64,000 nt of DNA, from positions 799,001 to 863,000 of the forward strand of contig RHDP01000001.1 of NCBI GenBank assembly GCA_003725745.1, given 5' to 3'. Position 1 is the stretch's first letter; each line of letters begins with the position of its first letter. A program made the translations under genes and the position numbers. The notes beneath the pieces were generated by a model that was not told the DNA's origin, did not search any database, and saw nothing but the letters and a program-made list of their open reading frames with translations. Shown in pieces: positions 40,191 to 48,497 of the stretch. Source of the DNA: Streptomyces sp. I6 (GTDB lineage: Bacteria > Actinomycetota > Actinomycetes > Streptomycetales > Streptomycetaceae).

Positions 40191-42860
40191 ATGGAGAACG
40201 TGCTGCCGCCGGCCGAGGAGCTCCGGCTCATCGATCGCGAACTGGTCCGACTCGACGCCCACCGGGCCCGGTTGCTCGCCCGCAGGGCCTGGCTGCTGAC
40301 GGCCCTGCGGGCCGCGGGTCCCGCCGCGGGGGCTTCCCCGGACCCCGTTCGCTCCCAGGGCACGGCCGCCGAGGCGTCCCCGCCGAGCGCACAGAACGTC
40401 CTGCTCGCCCTCGGCGGGGTCCTGCTGGCGATCGCCGCCGTCGCCTTCACCGTGGTCAGCTGGGGGCACATGGGCATCGGCGGCCGCGCACTCGTCCTGG
40501 GCGCGGTGACCGTCGCGGCCCTCGGGACGCCGCTCCCGCTGCTGCGCCGCAGGCTCGTCTCGACCGCGGAGTCGGTGGCGGCGCTCGGTCTGGTCCTCAC
40601 CGTCCTCGACGCGTACGCGCTCAGGCGTGCGGTGCTTCCCGGGACGGACGCGCTCGCCTACACGGCCGTGGCCGCCGGTGTGCTCGCCGCGGTCTGGGCG
40701 GGATACGGACGCGCCGCCGGCGGGCTGCGCCTGCCGCTGCCCGGTGCCGTCGTGGCGGGGCAGCTCCCGCTGCCGCTGTGGGCGCTGTCCGCGGACGGCA
40801 GCGCCGGGACCACCGCGTGGGCGGCACTGGCGACCGCCGGCCTCGATCTCGTGATCGCGCTCGCCGCCCGGCGGAACGGCGTGCGGGTTGCGGCCGTCGC
40901 CTGCGCCGTGGCGGCGGGCGGCTGGTCCCTGCTGACCGGCCTCCGGCTGTCGGTGTCCGCGGCCTCCCCGGCCGCCTCGGTGGAACCGGCGCTGCTGCTC
41001 CTGGCGGCCGCGGCCCTGGCCCTGGCGGCCGCGTGGCGGGTGCCGGTGACAGCAGCGGCGACCGCGGCGGTCGGCGGTCTCGCGGCGATCGCGGCCCTCG
41101 GCGGTGTGCTGCGGACGGCGGTGCCGCCGGACTGGGCCGTCCCCGCGTATCTGCTGTGCGCGGCGTCGCTGCTCGCCGCCGTGAGGATCCGTGCGCCGCG
41201 GGGCGTGCTCACCGGGCTCGGCGCCGCCTCCGGTCTGGTCCACCTCGCCTCGGCGCTGTGGGCGGCACCGGCCGTTCTGCTGGGGCTGACGGGACCGGCC
41301 GCCGTACTCGAGAACGTCTGGGGCGGACCGCCCGCACCGGGCGCCGCCCCGCCGGTCGCGGCCACCGCCCCGGTGGTCCTCGCGGCCGTTGCCGTGGCGC
41401 TGTGGGCGGCGCCCAGGCTGCTTCCCGCCGTGCCGCTGCCCCACCCTGCCGGGGCGTGCGCCGCACTGGTCCTGGCGTGGTCGGCGGCCGTGGCCGCCCC
41501 CGTCGCCCTGTCGCTCCCGCTCGGCCCGGCGCTGGCCGTCCAGTTGGCGGCGACGGCCGCGGCCCTCGCGCCGGCGGCCCGTCCGTCGCTCACGGCCGCA
41601 CTGCTGCCGGCCGCGCGGAGGGCCCCCGGCACCGGGACCGGCGGCCGTGCGGCGGACGAGCCCACCACGTCACCCGAGGCCGCCGGACTGCCACGCGCCA
41701 CCACGGCGCCCGCCGGGGCGGCACCGTGCCCCGCCGCCCCGGCCGCGCACCCGGCTCCCCGCGATCCCGCCCCACCCGAGGCGCCGGGCCGCACCGTCCA
41801 CCCCACGACCGCCACCGCCCGGCCCGGCGGCACCGCCGGGGCGGCACCGGCGGCCGGCCGGCCGCCGGTGCCGCCCCCGCACGCGCCCGGCCCCCTCCGC
41901 GCCCTCGCCGCGACGGCGCTCGTCTGCGCGCTGCTGTCGGCGACGGCCGCGGCGCTGCTCGGCCTGGCGACCCGGCCCGCCACGTTCACCGCGCTGGGCG
42001 TGCTGGTGGCACTGGGCGCCACCGCCGCGGTGACGGCCCGAGGGCTCGTCCGGACCGTCGCCGCCTGCGCCACCGTGGTGGGCGCCACGGGGCTGGTGGC
42101 CGCGACGGCGGCAGCCGCGGAGCTGCCGGGGCACCGCATCGGCCTCGCGCTCCTCGCCGTACCGGCGGGGGCGGCACTGCTGGGCGCCCGGCTCGGCCGG
42201 CACCCGGTCGCCCCGGCCGTGGAGGCGACGGCCGCGGCGGCCGTGCCGATCGCCGTCGCCCTCGCGGTCCCGAACCCGCCGGCCCTGGCCCTGGTGCTGG
42301 CCCTCGCCGGTGTGGTGGCCGCGGGCACGGCCGTACGAGCCGAGCGCAGGCCCCTGGCCGGATACGCGGCGGTGGCGCTGTTCGTCGCCGCCACCTGGGT
42401 GCGCCTCGCGGCCTCGGGCGTCGACACGCCCGAGGCGTACACCCTGCCCGCGACCGTGCCGGCACTGGCCGTGGGGCTCCTGCGGCGCCGCAGGGATCCG
42501 TCCGCGTCCTCGTGGACCGCGTACGGCCCCGGGCTCAGCGCGACCCTGGTACCGAGCCTGGTCGCGGCCTGGGGCGACACCGGCTGGCAGCGCCCGCTGC
42601 TCCTGGGCCTGGCCGCCCTCGGGGTGACGCTCGCCGGAGCCCGGCGGCGGCTCCGGGCACCGCTGGTACTCGGCGGCCTGACGCTCGCCCTGGTCGCGCT
42701 GCACGAACTGGCGCCCTATGTCGTCCAGGTCGTCGACGCCCTGCCGCGCTGGCTGCCGCCCGCGCTGGCGGGACTTCTGCTGCTGGCCGCGGGGGCGACC
42801 TACGAGCAGCGGCTGCGCGACGTGCGCCGGATCCGGGAGACCCTCGGCCGGATGCGCTGA
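40191..42860 (+). CDS. 889-residue polytopic membrane protein
   Basis: From ATG 40191 (MENVLPPAEELRLIDRELVR). An N-terminal soluble helical hairpin (to about 45) is followed by some 20 or more hydrophobic segments, very Ala/Leu/Val-rich. They are interrupted at about 475-565 by a Pro/Ala/Thr-rich hydrophilic linker and end in a basic tail (YEQRLRDVRRIRETLGRMR). The layout (short N-terminal helices, then a long membrane array) resembles the large SCO7613-type Streptomyces membrane proteins; that name is from memory. No transporter or enzyme motif found. Extremely G+C-rich third positions. Confidence 0.88.
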   Translation: MENVLPPAEELRLIDRELVRLDAHRARLLARRAWLLTALRAAGPAAGASPDPVRSQGTAAEASPPSAQNVLLALGGVLLAIAAVAFTVVSWGHMGIGGRALVLGAVTVAALGTPLPLLRRRLVSTAESVAALGLVLTVLDAYALRRAVLPGTDALAYTAVAAGVLAAVWAGYGRAAGGLRLPLPGAVVAGQLPLPLWALSADGSAGTTAWAALATAGLDLVIALAARRNGVRVAAVACAVAAGGWSLLTGLRLSVSAASPAASVEPALLLLAAAALALAAAWRVPVTAAATAAVGGLAAIAALGGVLRTAVPPDWAVPAYLLCAASLLAAVRIRAPRGVLTGLGAASGLVHLASALWAAPAVLLGLTGPAAVLENVWGGPPAPGAAPPVAATAPVVLAAVAVALWAAPRLLPAVPLPHPAGACAALVLAWSAAVAAPVALSLPLGPALAVQLAATAAALAPAARPSLTAALLPAARRAPGTGTGGRAADEPTTSPEAAGLPRATTAPAGAAPCPAAPAAHPAPRDPAPPEAPGRTVHPTTATARPGGTAGAAPAAGRPPVPPPHAPGPLRALAATALVCALLSATAAALLGLATRPATFTALGVLVALGATAAVTARGLVRTVAACATVVGATGLVAATAAAAELPGHRIGLALLAVPAGAALLGARLGRHPVAPAVEATAAAAVPIAVALAVPNPPALALVLALAGVVAAGTAVRAERRPLAGYAAVALFVAATWVRLAASGVDTPEAYTLPATVPALAVGLLRRRRDPSASSWTAYGPGLSATLVPSLVAAWGDTGWQRPLLLGLAALGVTLAGARRRLRAPLVLGGLTLALVALHELAPYVVQVVDALPRWLPPALAGLLLLAAGATYEQRLRDVRRIRETLGRMR

Positions 42861-42873
42861 ACGGGTGATACGC

Positions 42874-42910
42874 CGGCGGCCCCGGAGACTCTCGGTCTCC
42901 GGGGCCGCCG
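42874..42910. terminator. 15-bp perfect hairpin between membrane gene and tRNA-Val
   Basis: CGGCGGCCCCGGAGA, 7-nt loop, TCTCCGGGGCCGCCG. It sits 13 nt past the membrane-protein stop and 11 nt past the convergent tRNA, serving both. Confidence 0.85.
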
Positions 42911-42920
42911 ATCCGGGTGG

Positions 42921-42992
42921 TGGGCGATACTGGGTTCGAACCAGTGACCTCTTCGGTGTGAACGAAGCGCTCTCCCACTGAGCTAATCGCCC
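42921..42992 (-). tRNA. tRNA-Val (anticodon CAC), copy 2
   Basis: A 72-nt cloverleaf nearly identical to the copy at 39956, differing in the D loop (AGTGGG for AGCGGG) and T loop (GGTTCGAACC for GGTTCGATCC). Anticodon loop TTCACAC. Here the 3' CCA is encoded (42918-42920), unlike copy 1. Confidence 0.97.
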
Positions 42993-43088
42993 GGGCGCAC
43001 CGCAAACATTACCCCATGTCAGCGGTGCCTCAGGACCATCTCACCGGCCGCCTCGGCACCGGCCCGGGCGGTCGCGGCCCGGCCCGGT

Positions 43089-43547
43089 TCACTGTTCGAT
43101 CTTCCAGGGCATCTCGATCCCGAAGTTCCAGAGGTACACCGCGCCCAGCACGCCGACGACCACCAGTCCGACGGTGGTCAGGACGATGTTGCGCCGGCGC
43201 ACCTTCGGGTCCAGCGCCCGCTGCGCCGCCTCGGTCACTTTCCGTTTCGTCCAGTGCAGTACGAGTTGCGCCCAGACGAACTCGGTGGCCCAGATCGCCA
43301 TACCAGCGAAGATCACCAGCCAGCCCGGCCCGGGCAGCGGGAGCATGATCACGCCGGTCACGACGACCGCGAAGCCGACGACGAAGACGCCGACCTGCCA
43401 GCTCAGATGAAGTGTCCGGCGCCTCTGCACGAACCCGGGCGCCCGCGATCCCAGAACCAGCCCTGCGGGCGCGGCCGCATCCCCCGTGACGGAACCCCGG
43501 GCCGCTGTCGCGGCGGCCCCGCTCCGCTCGTCACTCTCCGCACTCAT
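43089..43547 (-). CDS. PGPGW (TIGR02611-type) small membrane protein
   Basis: 152 residues from MSAESDERSGAAATAARG. Three membrane segments: QVGVFVVGFAVVVTGVIMLP, the adjacent GPGWLVIFAGMAIWATEFVW and a C-terminal VVVGVLGAVYLW. The PGPGW box (MLPLPGPGWLVIF) marks a widespread family of unknown function. The N-terminal 30 residues are disordered. Divergent from ssgB across a 188-bp gap. Confidence 0.88.
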   Translation of the reverse strand: MSAESDERSGAAATAARGSVTGDAAAPAGLVLGSRAPGFVQRRRTLHLSWQVGVFVVGFAVVVTGVIMLPLPGPGWLVIFAGMAIWATEFVWAQLVLHWTKRKVTEAAQRALDPKVRRRNIVLTTVGLVVVGVLGAVYLWNFGIEMPWKIEQ

Positions 43548-43735
43548 GGGGCAAAACTACCCGACAAATCGGCCCGCTGGAACGACCGCACGGTCGTACG
43601 CGAAACTCCTCCGTTCGGGGTACCCCAAGGATCACAAAACGGACAGAGGGGTTTACAACGGCACCGTAGGTGGCATGTCGATTTCGCCGACGTGCGAATC
43701 CCCGAGCGCACACTGAGCGAAAGGCCCTGGCGCTT

Positions 43736-44149
43736 ATGAACACCACGGTCAGCTGCGAGCTGCACCTGCGCCTCGTTGTGTCGAGCGAGTCCTCACTGCC
43801 TGTACCCGCGGGCTTGCGGTATGACACGGCCGATCCGTATGCCGTGCACGCCACCTTCCACACCGGAGCCGAGGAGACGGTCGAATGGGTGTTCGCCCGC
43901 GACCTTCTCGCCGAGGGTCTTCACCGGCCCACCGGAACCGGCGACGTCCGAGTCTGGCCGTCGCGCAGCCACGGCCAGGGCGTCGTCTGCATCGCACTGA
44001 GCTCTCCGGAGGGCGAGGCCCTGCTGGAGGCTCCGGCGAGGGCCCTGGAGTCGTTCCTCAAGCGGACGGACGCCGCGGTCCCGCCCGGCACGGAGCATCG
44101 CCATTTCGACCTCGACACCGAGCTCTCGCACATCCTGGCGGAAAGCTGA
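43736..44149 (+). CDS. ssgB: sporulation-specific cell division activator SsgB
   Basis: SsgA-like protein that positions and recruits FtsZ for sporulation septation. 137 residues from ATG 43736 (MNTTVSCELHLRLVVSSESS), exactly the known SsgB length. Conserved parts are AVHATFHTGAEETVEWVFAR and DVRVWPSRSHGQGVVCIALS. SsgB is almost invariant in Streptomyces, so the identification is firm. In S. coelicolor its expression depends on the developmental sigma factor SigH (from memory). I do not find a convincing SigH promoter here, only a GGGGTACCCC palindrome at 43617-43626. Confidence 0.97.
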   Translation: MNTTVSCELHLRLVVSSESSLPVPAGLRYDTADPYAVHATFHTGAEETVEWVFARDLLAEGLHRPTGTGDVRVWPSRSHGQGVVCIALSSPEGEALLEAPARALESFLKRTDAAVPPGTEHRHFDLDTELSHILAES

Positions 44150-44230
44150 ACCAGGGCGAGGGCAGCGGGCGCCGTCCGACTCGGGGAGACGGCACCGCAA
44201 GGACACGGACAACCGCATAGGGCAGGCTCC

Positions 44231-44270
44231 GGCGCCGTCGCCGCGGAAACCACCGCGACGACGGCGCCGT
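44231..44270 (+). terminator. 17-bp hairpin after ssgB
   Basis: CGGCGCCGTCGCCGCGG pairs with CCGCGACGACGGCGCCG (one mismatch) across a 6-nt loop, about 80 nt past the ssgB stop. Confidence 0.65.
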
Positions 44271-44345
44271 CGCGTCCCGGAGGAACCGGCTAGAGTCAGC
44301 GCAATTCGGCGGGCGGCCGGCCCGCGGCAGCCCAGGGAGCGAATC

Positions 44346-44909
44346 GTGCTGATCCCTCACGACACCCGCATCGCCCTCGACGTCGTCGTCGATCTGGTGA
44401 ACACCGCGCCCGAACGGGACGGGCCCGCCGAGGACGGGCTCGGCGACGTGTCGTCGCTGTACACGCTGGTCGAGAAGTACAGCATCAGCGACGTCGGCGA
44501 CCTCGGCGAACACGACCTGGACGCCGTGCGCGAGGTGCGGGACCGGTTCGAGAGCGTGTTCGCGGCACCGGACGCCCGCACCGCCGCCGAGCTCATCAAC
44601 CGGCTGGTGGCCTCGGCGGGCACCACGCCGCGGCTGACGGACCACGACGGCTACGACTGGCACGTCCACTACTTCGCGCCGGGCGCCTCGGTCGCCGAGC
44701 ACCTCGCGGCCGACTGCGGCATGGCGCTGGCGTTCATGATCGTGGCCGGTGAGCAGGAGCGCCTGCGCCGCTGCGAGGCGCCCGGCTGCGGCCGTGCCTT
44801 CGTCGATCTGTCCCGCAATCGCTCGCGCCGCTACTGCGACAGCCGTACCTGCGGCAATCGCCTGCACGTCGCCGCCTACCGGGCACGCCGCAGGGAAGCG
44901 GCCGGCTGA
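44346..44909 (+). CDS. CGNR zinc-finger (ABATE domain) protein
   Basis: 187 residues from GTG 44346 (VLIPHDTRIALDVVVDLVNT), with AGGGAG about 7 nt upstream. The N-terminal ABATE domain (to about 125) precedes the C-terminal CGNR zinc finger: CEAPGCGRAFVDLSRNRSRR then YCDSRTCGNRLHVAAYRAR, giving four Cys ligands and the CGNR box. Family members are presumed transcription regulators; the ligand is unknown. Convergent with the small membrane-protein gene at 44933. Confidence 0.92.
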   Translation: MLIPHDTRIALDVVVDLVNTAPERDGPAEDGLGDVSSLYTLVEKYSISDVGDLGEHDLDAVREVRDRFESVFAAPDARTAAELINRLVASAGTTPRLTDHDGYDWHVHYFAPGASVAEHLAADCGMALAFMIVAGEQERLRRCEAPGCGRAFVDLSRNRSRRYCDSRTCGNRLHVAAYRARRREAAG

Positions 44910-44932
44910 GTTCTCGTCGGGTCAACGCCGGC

Positions 44933-45132
44933 TCACAGCAGGAAGAGGTCGTGGACCGCGGCCATGAGCAGAAGGCAGCCGATCACCCCGAGGAAGATCA
45001 TCAGGGGCGGCTGGGAGAGCGCGAAGAGACAGCCACGCGGCTCGTCGGAGGGGCGGGGGCCTGGCCCCGGGAGGTATCCAGCATCTCGGGGGTGATGATG
45101 ACGCAGGACCGGCCGCGATGATCGACCAACAC
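44933..45132 (-). CDS. small single-pass membrane protein, frameshifted
   Basis: Too short and broken to be obvious. GTG 45132 starts VLVDHRGRSCVIITPEMLDT and runs to RGQAP. After one base is restored at the G5 run 45055-45059 it continues RPSDEPRGCLFALSQPP, MIFLGVIGCLLLMAAVHDLF and stops, 66 residues in all. The C-terminal 22-24 residues are one membrane helix; the N-terminal half is soluble. The compositional logic (soluble head, Pro-rich joint, hydrophobic tail) and the pattern of errors elsewhere support a real gene. Function unknown. Confidence 0.6.
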
Positions 45133-45339
45133 GCCTGAGTGCCGCGGCAGTTCACCAGATCCCGTGGTCCCTCCGCCGCCGGGGGCCGCGTATCGCCGCC
45201 CCGCCGCGGGCCGCGTGTCACCGCGCCGGGCCGTCGCCGAACAGGGACCTCCCACCGCAGCCCCGCGCCGGGTCCGCACCGCCGGGCGACGCCGCGGCGC
45301 CCAGCTGCCGTGCTCGGATGGCCTGCTCGGATGCCGTGC

Positions 45340-45792
45340 TCAGATGCCGTGCTTCTTCAGGATGGCCTCGATATCGCTGAAGTCGTCGTCCGCACCGGCA
45401 GCGGACTGCTTCCCCTTGGGCTTCGCGGAGCCCCCGGGCTGCGCGACCGGGCGCGCCGCCTTGCCGAGTGCCGGTGCCGAGGCCGAGGGCGCGACGGCGT
45501 GCGGGCCGGTGCCGTCCTGCGCCGAGGCTCTGGCCAGCCTGCGCCGCTCCACGGCGCGCGTGGTCATGAACAGTCCCCAGGCCGCACCCAGCAACCCCAC
45601 TCCCACCCAGGCCGTGGGACTGAAGACCGTGCCGGCCGCCCACTCGACGACACCCGTCAGGACGAGGCCCAGGGGAACCAGCGCGTAGCCGGCGATCCGG
45701 GCCGCCGCGAGGAACCGCTTGCGGTACGCCGCGACCGCGGCGACACCCAGCCCGGCCGCGGACAACGCGGCACATATCGTCTCGGCAAGCAT
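45340..45792 (-). CDS. small membrane protein with conserved acidic C-terminal tail
   Basis: 150 residues from ATG 45792 (MLAETICAALSAAGLGVAAV). Three membrane segments in the first 85 residues (ARIAGYALVPLGLVLTGVVE; SPTAWVGVGLLGAAWGLFMT). Then comes a basic RRRLARA stretch, a Ser/Ala/Pro/Lys linker and the C-terminal motif DDDFSDIEAILKKHGI, which looks like a docking helix. No enzymatic motif. Divergent from the DsbA-like gene. Confidence 0.85.
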   Translation of the reverse strand: MLAETICAALSAAGLGVAAVAAYRKRFLAAARIAGYALVPLGLVLTGVVEWAAGTVFSPTAWVGVGLLGAAWGLFMTTRAVERRRLARASAQDGTGPHAVAPSASAPALGKAARPVAQPGGSAKPKGKQSAAGADDDFSDIEAILKKHGI

Positions 45793-45985
45793 GCGGTCCT
45801 CCCGGCGAGCGGAGCGGCCCCGGAGGCGGCCCCGGGGGAAAGCGGTCCCTTCCATCCTGCACCCGGTGGTGCGGCCGGGGCCACGATCCCGCCGCTCCTC
45901 AGGGGGATCTCCGGGACGCCCTCCTCCCCGGGGACCGGGAAGGTCCGGGTCGGGAGGCCGCGGGCGCGGCTGGAAGACTGGCCCC

Positions 45986-46492
45986 ATGAGCGATTCCTCC
46001 GCGGCCCCCGTCGTCCTGGACGTCTGGTGCGAGCTGCAGTGCACCGACTGCCGTACCGCCCTGTCCGATCTGCGGGCCCTGCGCGCCCGCTTCGGCGACC
46101 GGCTGGAGTTCCGCCTGCGCCACTTCCCGCTGGAGAAGCACAAGCACGCCTTCGCCGCCGCCCAGGCCGCCGAGGAGGCCCTCGCGCAGGGCCGGGGCTG
46201 GGAGTACGTGGAGGCCGTACTCACCCGCGTCGAGGAGCTGGACCGCGAGGGCGAACCGTTCCTCGTCCGGGTCGCCCGTGAACTGGGCCTGGACGCAGAG
46301 GAGTTCGACACCGCCCTCATCGACGGGCGGCACATTCTGATCGTCGACGCCGACCAGGCCGAGGGCAAGGCGATCGGGGTCTCCGGCACCCCGACCTACG
46401 TCATCGGCGGCGAGCGGCTCGACGGCGGCAGGAGCCAGGAGGGGCTGCGCGAACGCGTCGAGGAGATCACCGGCCGGCTCCTCGCCGGGTGA
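45986..46492 (+). CDS. DsbA-family thioredoxin-fold oxidoreductase
   Basis: 168 residues from ATG 45986 (MSDSSAAPVVLDVWCELQCT). Thioredoxin-like fold with active-site cysteines in WCELQCTDCRT, where the canonical CxxC is CTDC, an all-helical insertion (HAFAAAQAAEEALAQGRGWE) and the cis-proline loop GVSGTPTYVI. It resembles the FrnE/2-hydroxychromene isomerase branch. There is no signal peptide, so a cytoplasmic role is more likely than disulfide formation outside the cell. Confidence 0.92.
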   Translation: MSDSSAAPVVLDVWCELQCTDCRTALSDLRALRARFGDRLEFRLRHFPLEKHKHAFAAAQAAEEALAQGRGWEYVEAVLTRVEELDREGEPFLVRVARELGLDAEEFDTALIDGRHILIVDADQAEGKAIGVSGTPTYVIGGERLDGGRSQEGLRERVEEITGRLLAG

Positions 46493-46512
46493 CGGGCCCT
46501 CCCGGACCGGCC

Positions 46513-46588
46513 GGAACCGATCCACCAGGCCGGAACCGATCCACCAGGCCGGGACCGATCCACCAGGCCGGGACCGGTCCACCCGGCC
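46513..46588. repeat. 19-bp tandem repeat, four copies
   Basis: Four head-to-tail 19-bp units starting at 46513, 46532, 46551 and 46570 (type GGAACCGATCCACCAGGCC), the last two with small changes. Located 20 nt after the DsbA-like gene. No coding role seen. Confidence 0.9.
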
Positions 46589-46749
46589 GGACTGAGCGCG
46601 CGGCCCCACCCCGCCCTCGTGCCGCTCCCGGCGGCCTCAGCCCTGCCGCGCCGCGCGACGGCGCCGGCGGCCCGCTCCGCGCCCGCCCGCGCCGCGGTGG
46701 CAAGCGTCTGAGGCACTTCCCCGCCGCCCGACGCCCACCGGTCGAGGCA

Positions 46750-47587
46750 CTACAGCAGCGGCTTGGCGAAGTGGTGAAGCACGGGCCGGTAGCCGAGCGA
46801 CGTGTAGAGACCGGCTGCCGGGACGTTCCCGGCGGCGACGTGCAGTCCGAGCGCGGGCGCTCCGGCCTCGTGCGCGATCCGCTCGGCGACCAGCATCAGG
46901 ACCCGCCCGTACCCCCGGCCGCGGTACCCCTCGACGACACACACGTCGTACACGTACGCACCCCGCTCCCCGGGTGGGGAGCGCGTTCCGCGACCCAGAC
47001 GCACCCCACGGCGGCGCCGGCCACGGCCAGGGCACGCAGCCATGCCCGCGGGTCGCGGGGCCGTCGGGGAGCTTCGCCCGGTGGTCGGCCTCGGAGCGGG
47101 CGCGGGCGAGGTCCCCGGGCAGGCCCCGTTCCGTCCAGGTCCGCGCGTGCCGCTCGACGGCGTCCGCCCGCCAGGACGCGAACTCCGCGTCCGTGAGAGG
47201 GCGGCTCGACACTCCCCCGGGCAGCGCGGGCGGTTCCGGCGGCACCTCCTTGTGCAGCGTGCGGCCGGTCTCCGCGTACCAGAGCGCGGTGGCCAACCGC
47301 AGCCCGGCGGTGGCCTCCGCGGGGACGGCGGCCACGGCGCGGGTGCAGCCCCAGCCGCGCAGCACCTCCTCGGCGGCGAGCGCCGCGACGGCGCCCCGGC
47401 CGCGGCCGCGGGCGTCCTCGTCGATGCTCAGGGACCGCAGGACGCCCGTCGACCGGCCGGCGTCCGGGTCGCGGGCGAGCTCGACGGAGCCCACCGGCCT
47501 GCCGTTGACACAGACGTCGTAGCCGCGTGACATGGCGCCGTCCGCGCCCCGCTGGAGCGGCCCGGCCGGCCGCAGGGTGGTGGTCAT
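46750..47587 (-). CDS. tandem GNAT acetyltransferase, two frameshifts
   Basis: With bases restored at runs 47050-47052 and 46968-46971 the protein has 279 residues and two GNAT domains. ATG 47587 (MTTTLRPAGPLQRGADGAMS). Domain 1 (about 20-110) has the acetyl-CoA loop in SLSIDEDARGRGRGAVAALA. Domain 2 (about 165-279) has DVCVVEGYRGRGYGRVLMLV and LGLHVAAGNVPAAGLYTSLG, the classic C-terminal motif. Substrate unknown; domain 1 may be degenerate, as in other two-domain GNATs. Confidence 0.85.
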
Positions 47588-47666
47588 CAGGGGTGTTCTA
47601 CCTGTCCCGGGGCCACACGTCACCATGCCGGTACGGGCTGGTCCCCCTCGGAGGCGGGGAGGCCTC

Positions 47667-48497
47667 TCAGACGGGCAGCGGATCGGGGTCGGCGGCGGCG
47701 TGCTCCTCGAAGATCCGCATCGCCTTGGCCGTCAGGGGCCCGGGGGCGCCGGGCAGCTCGCGGCCGTCGACGCGGTGCACGGCCTGGACGTCACGGGTGG
47801 AGGAGGTCAGGAAGATCTCCTCGGCGCGCTCCAGCACGTCCATCGGCAGGTCGGCCTCCTGCGCGCCGGTCCAGTCCGCGGTCAGCGCGCGGGTGATTCC
47901 GGCGAGGCAGCCGGAGGTGACGGGCGGGGTGAACAATTGGCCGTCGACGACGACGAACACGTTCGAGCCCGTGCCCTCGCAGAGCTGTCCGAGGGTGTTC
48001 GCGAAGAGCGCCTCGGACGCGCCCCGCTCACGGGCCCGGGCGAGCGCGACGACGTTCTCGGCGTAGGAGGTGGTCTTCAGCCCCGCCAGCGCACCGCGCT
48101 CGTTGCGGGTCCACGGCACGGTGATCACCGCGGTGCTGTCCGGCCGGCGTGTGGTCGCGGCGAGCGCGACGACCAGGGAGGGGCCCTTGCCTCCCCGGTC
48201 GGAACCGAGCGGGGAGAGACCGCCCGTGTAGGTGATGCGCAGCCGGCCCAGCGGCATGGGGTTGGCCTCGAGCACGGCCGCGCAGGCGTGCCGCACCTCG
48301 TCGTGGTCCGGGTCGGGCAGGCCGAGGCCGCGGGCCGAGCGGGTGAGCCGGTCGAGGTGGCGGGTGAGCGCGAAGGGGCTGCCTCCGGTCGCCTTCACGG
48401 TCTCGAAGACGCCGTCGCCCACGGTCAGCCCGTGATCGAACACGGAAACCACCGCGTCGCCGGCCTCCCTCAGCCCGCCGTTGACCCAGATCCTCAT
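47667..48497 (-). CDS. PLP-dependent class IV aminotransferase / aminodeoxychorismate lyase-like
   Basis: 276 residues from ATG 48497 (MRIWVNGGLREAGDAVVSVF). Fold-type IV PLP enzyme: the PLP lysine is in LAGLKTTSYAENVVAL, with NTLGQLCEGTGSNVFVVV and SGCLAGITRAL lining the cofactor. It overlaps pabB by 4 nt (ATGA), which argues for 4-amino-4-deoxychorismate lyase (PabC) and so p-aminobenzoate/folate synthesis rather than branched-chain transamination. The pairing is the main evidence for the reaction. Confidence 0.9.
   Translation of the reverse strand: MRIWVNGGLREAGDAVVSVFDHGLTVGDGVFETVKATGGSPFALTRHLDRLTRSARGLGLPDPDHDEVRHACAAVLEANPMPLGRLRITYTGGLSPLGSDRGGKGPSLVVALAATTRRPDSTAVITVPWTRNERGALAGLKTTSYAENVVALARARERGASEALFANTLGQLCEGTGSNVFVVVDGQLFTPPVTSGCLAGITRALTADWTGAQEADLPMDVLERAEEIFLTSSTRDVQAVHRVDGRELPGAPGPLTAKAMRIFEEHAAADPDPLPV

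Noticed and set aside
43617..43626. SigH-type promoter for ssgB at the GGGGTACCCC palindrome
   Set aside because: A GGGTAC -10-like element is present, but no GTTT -35 box occurs at the required spacing on either strand.
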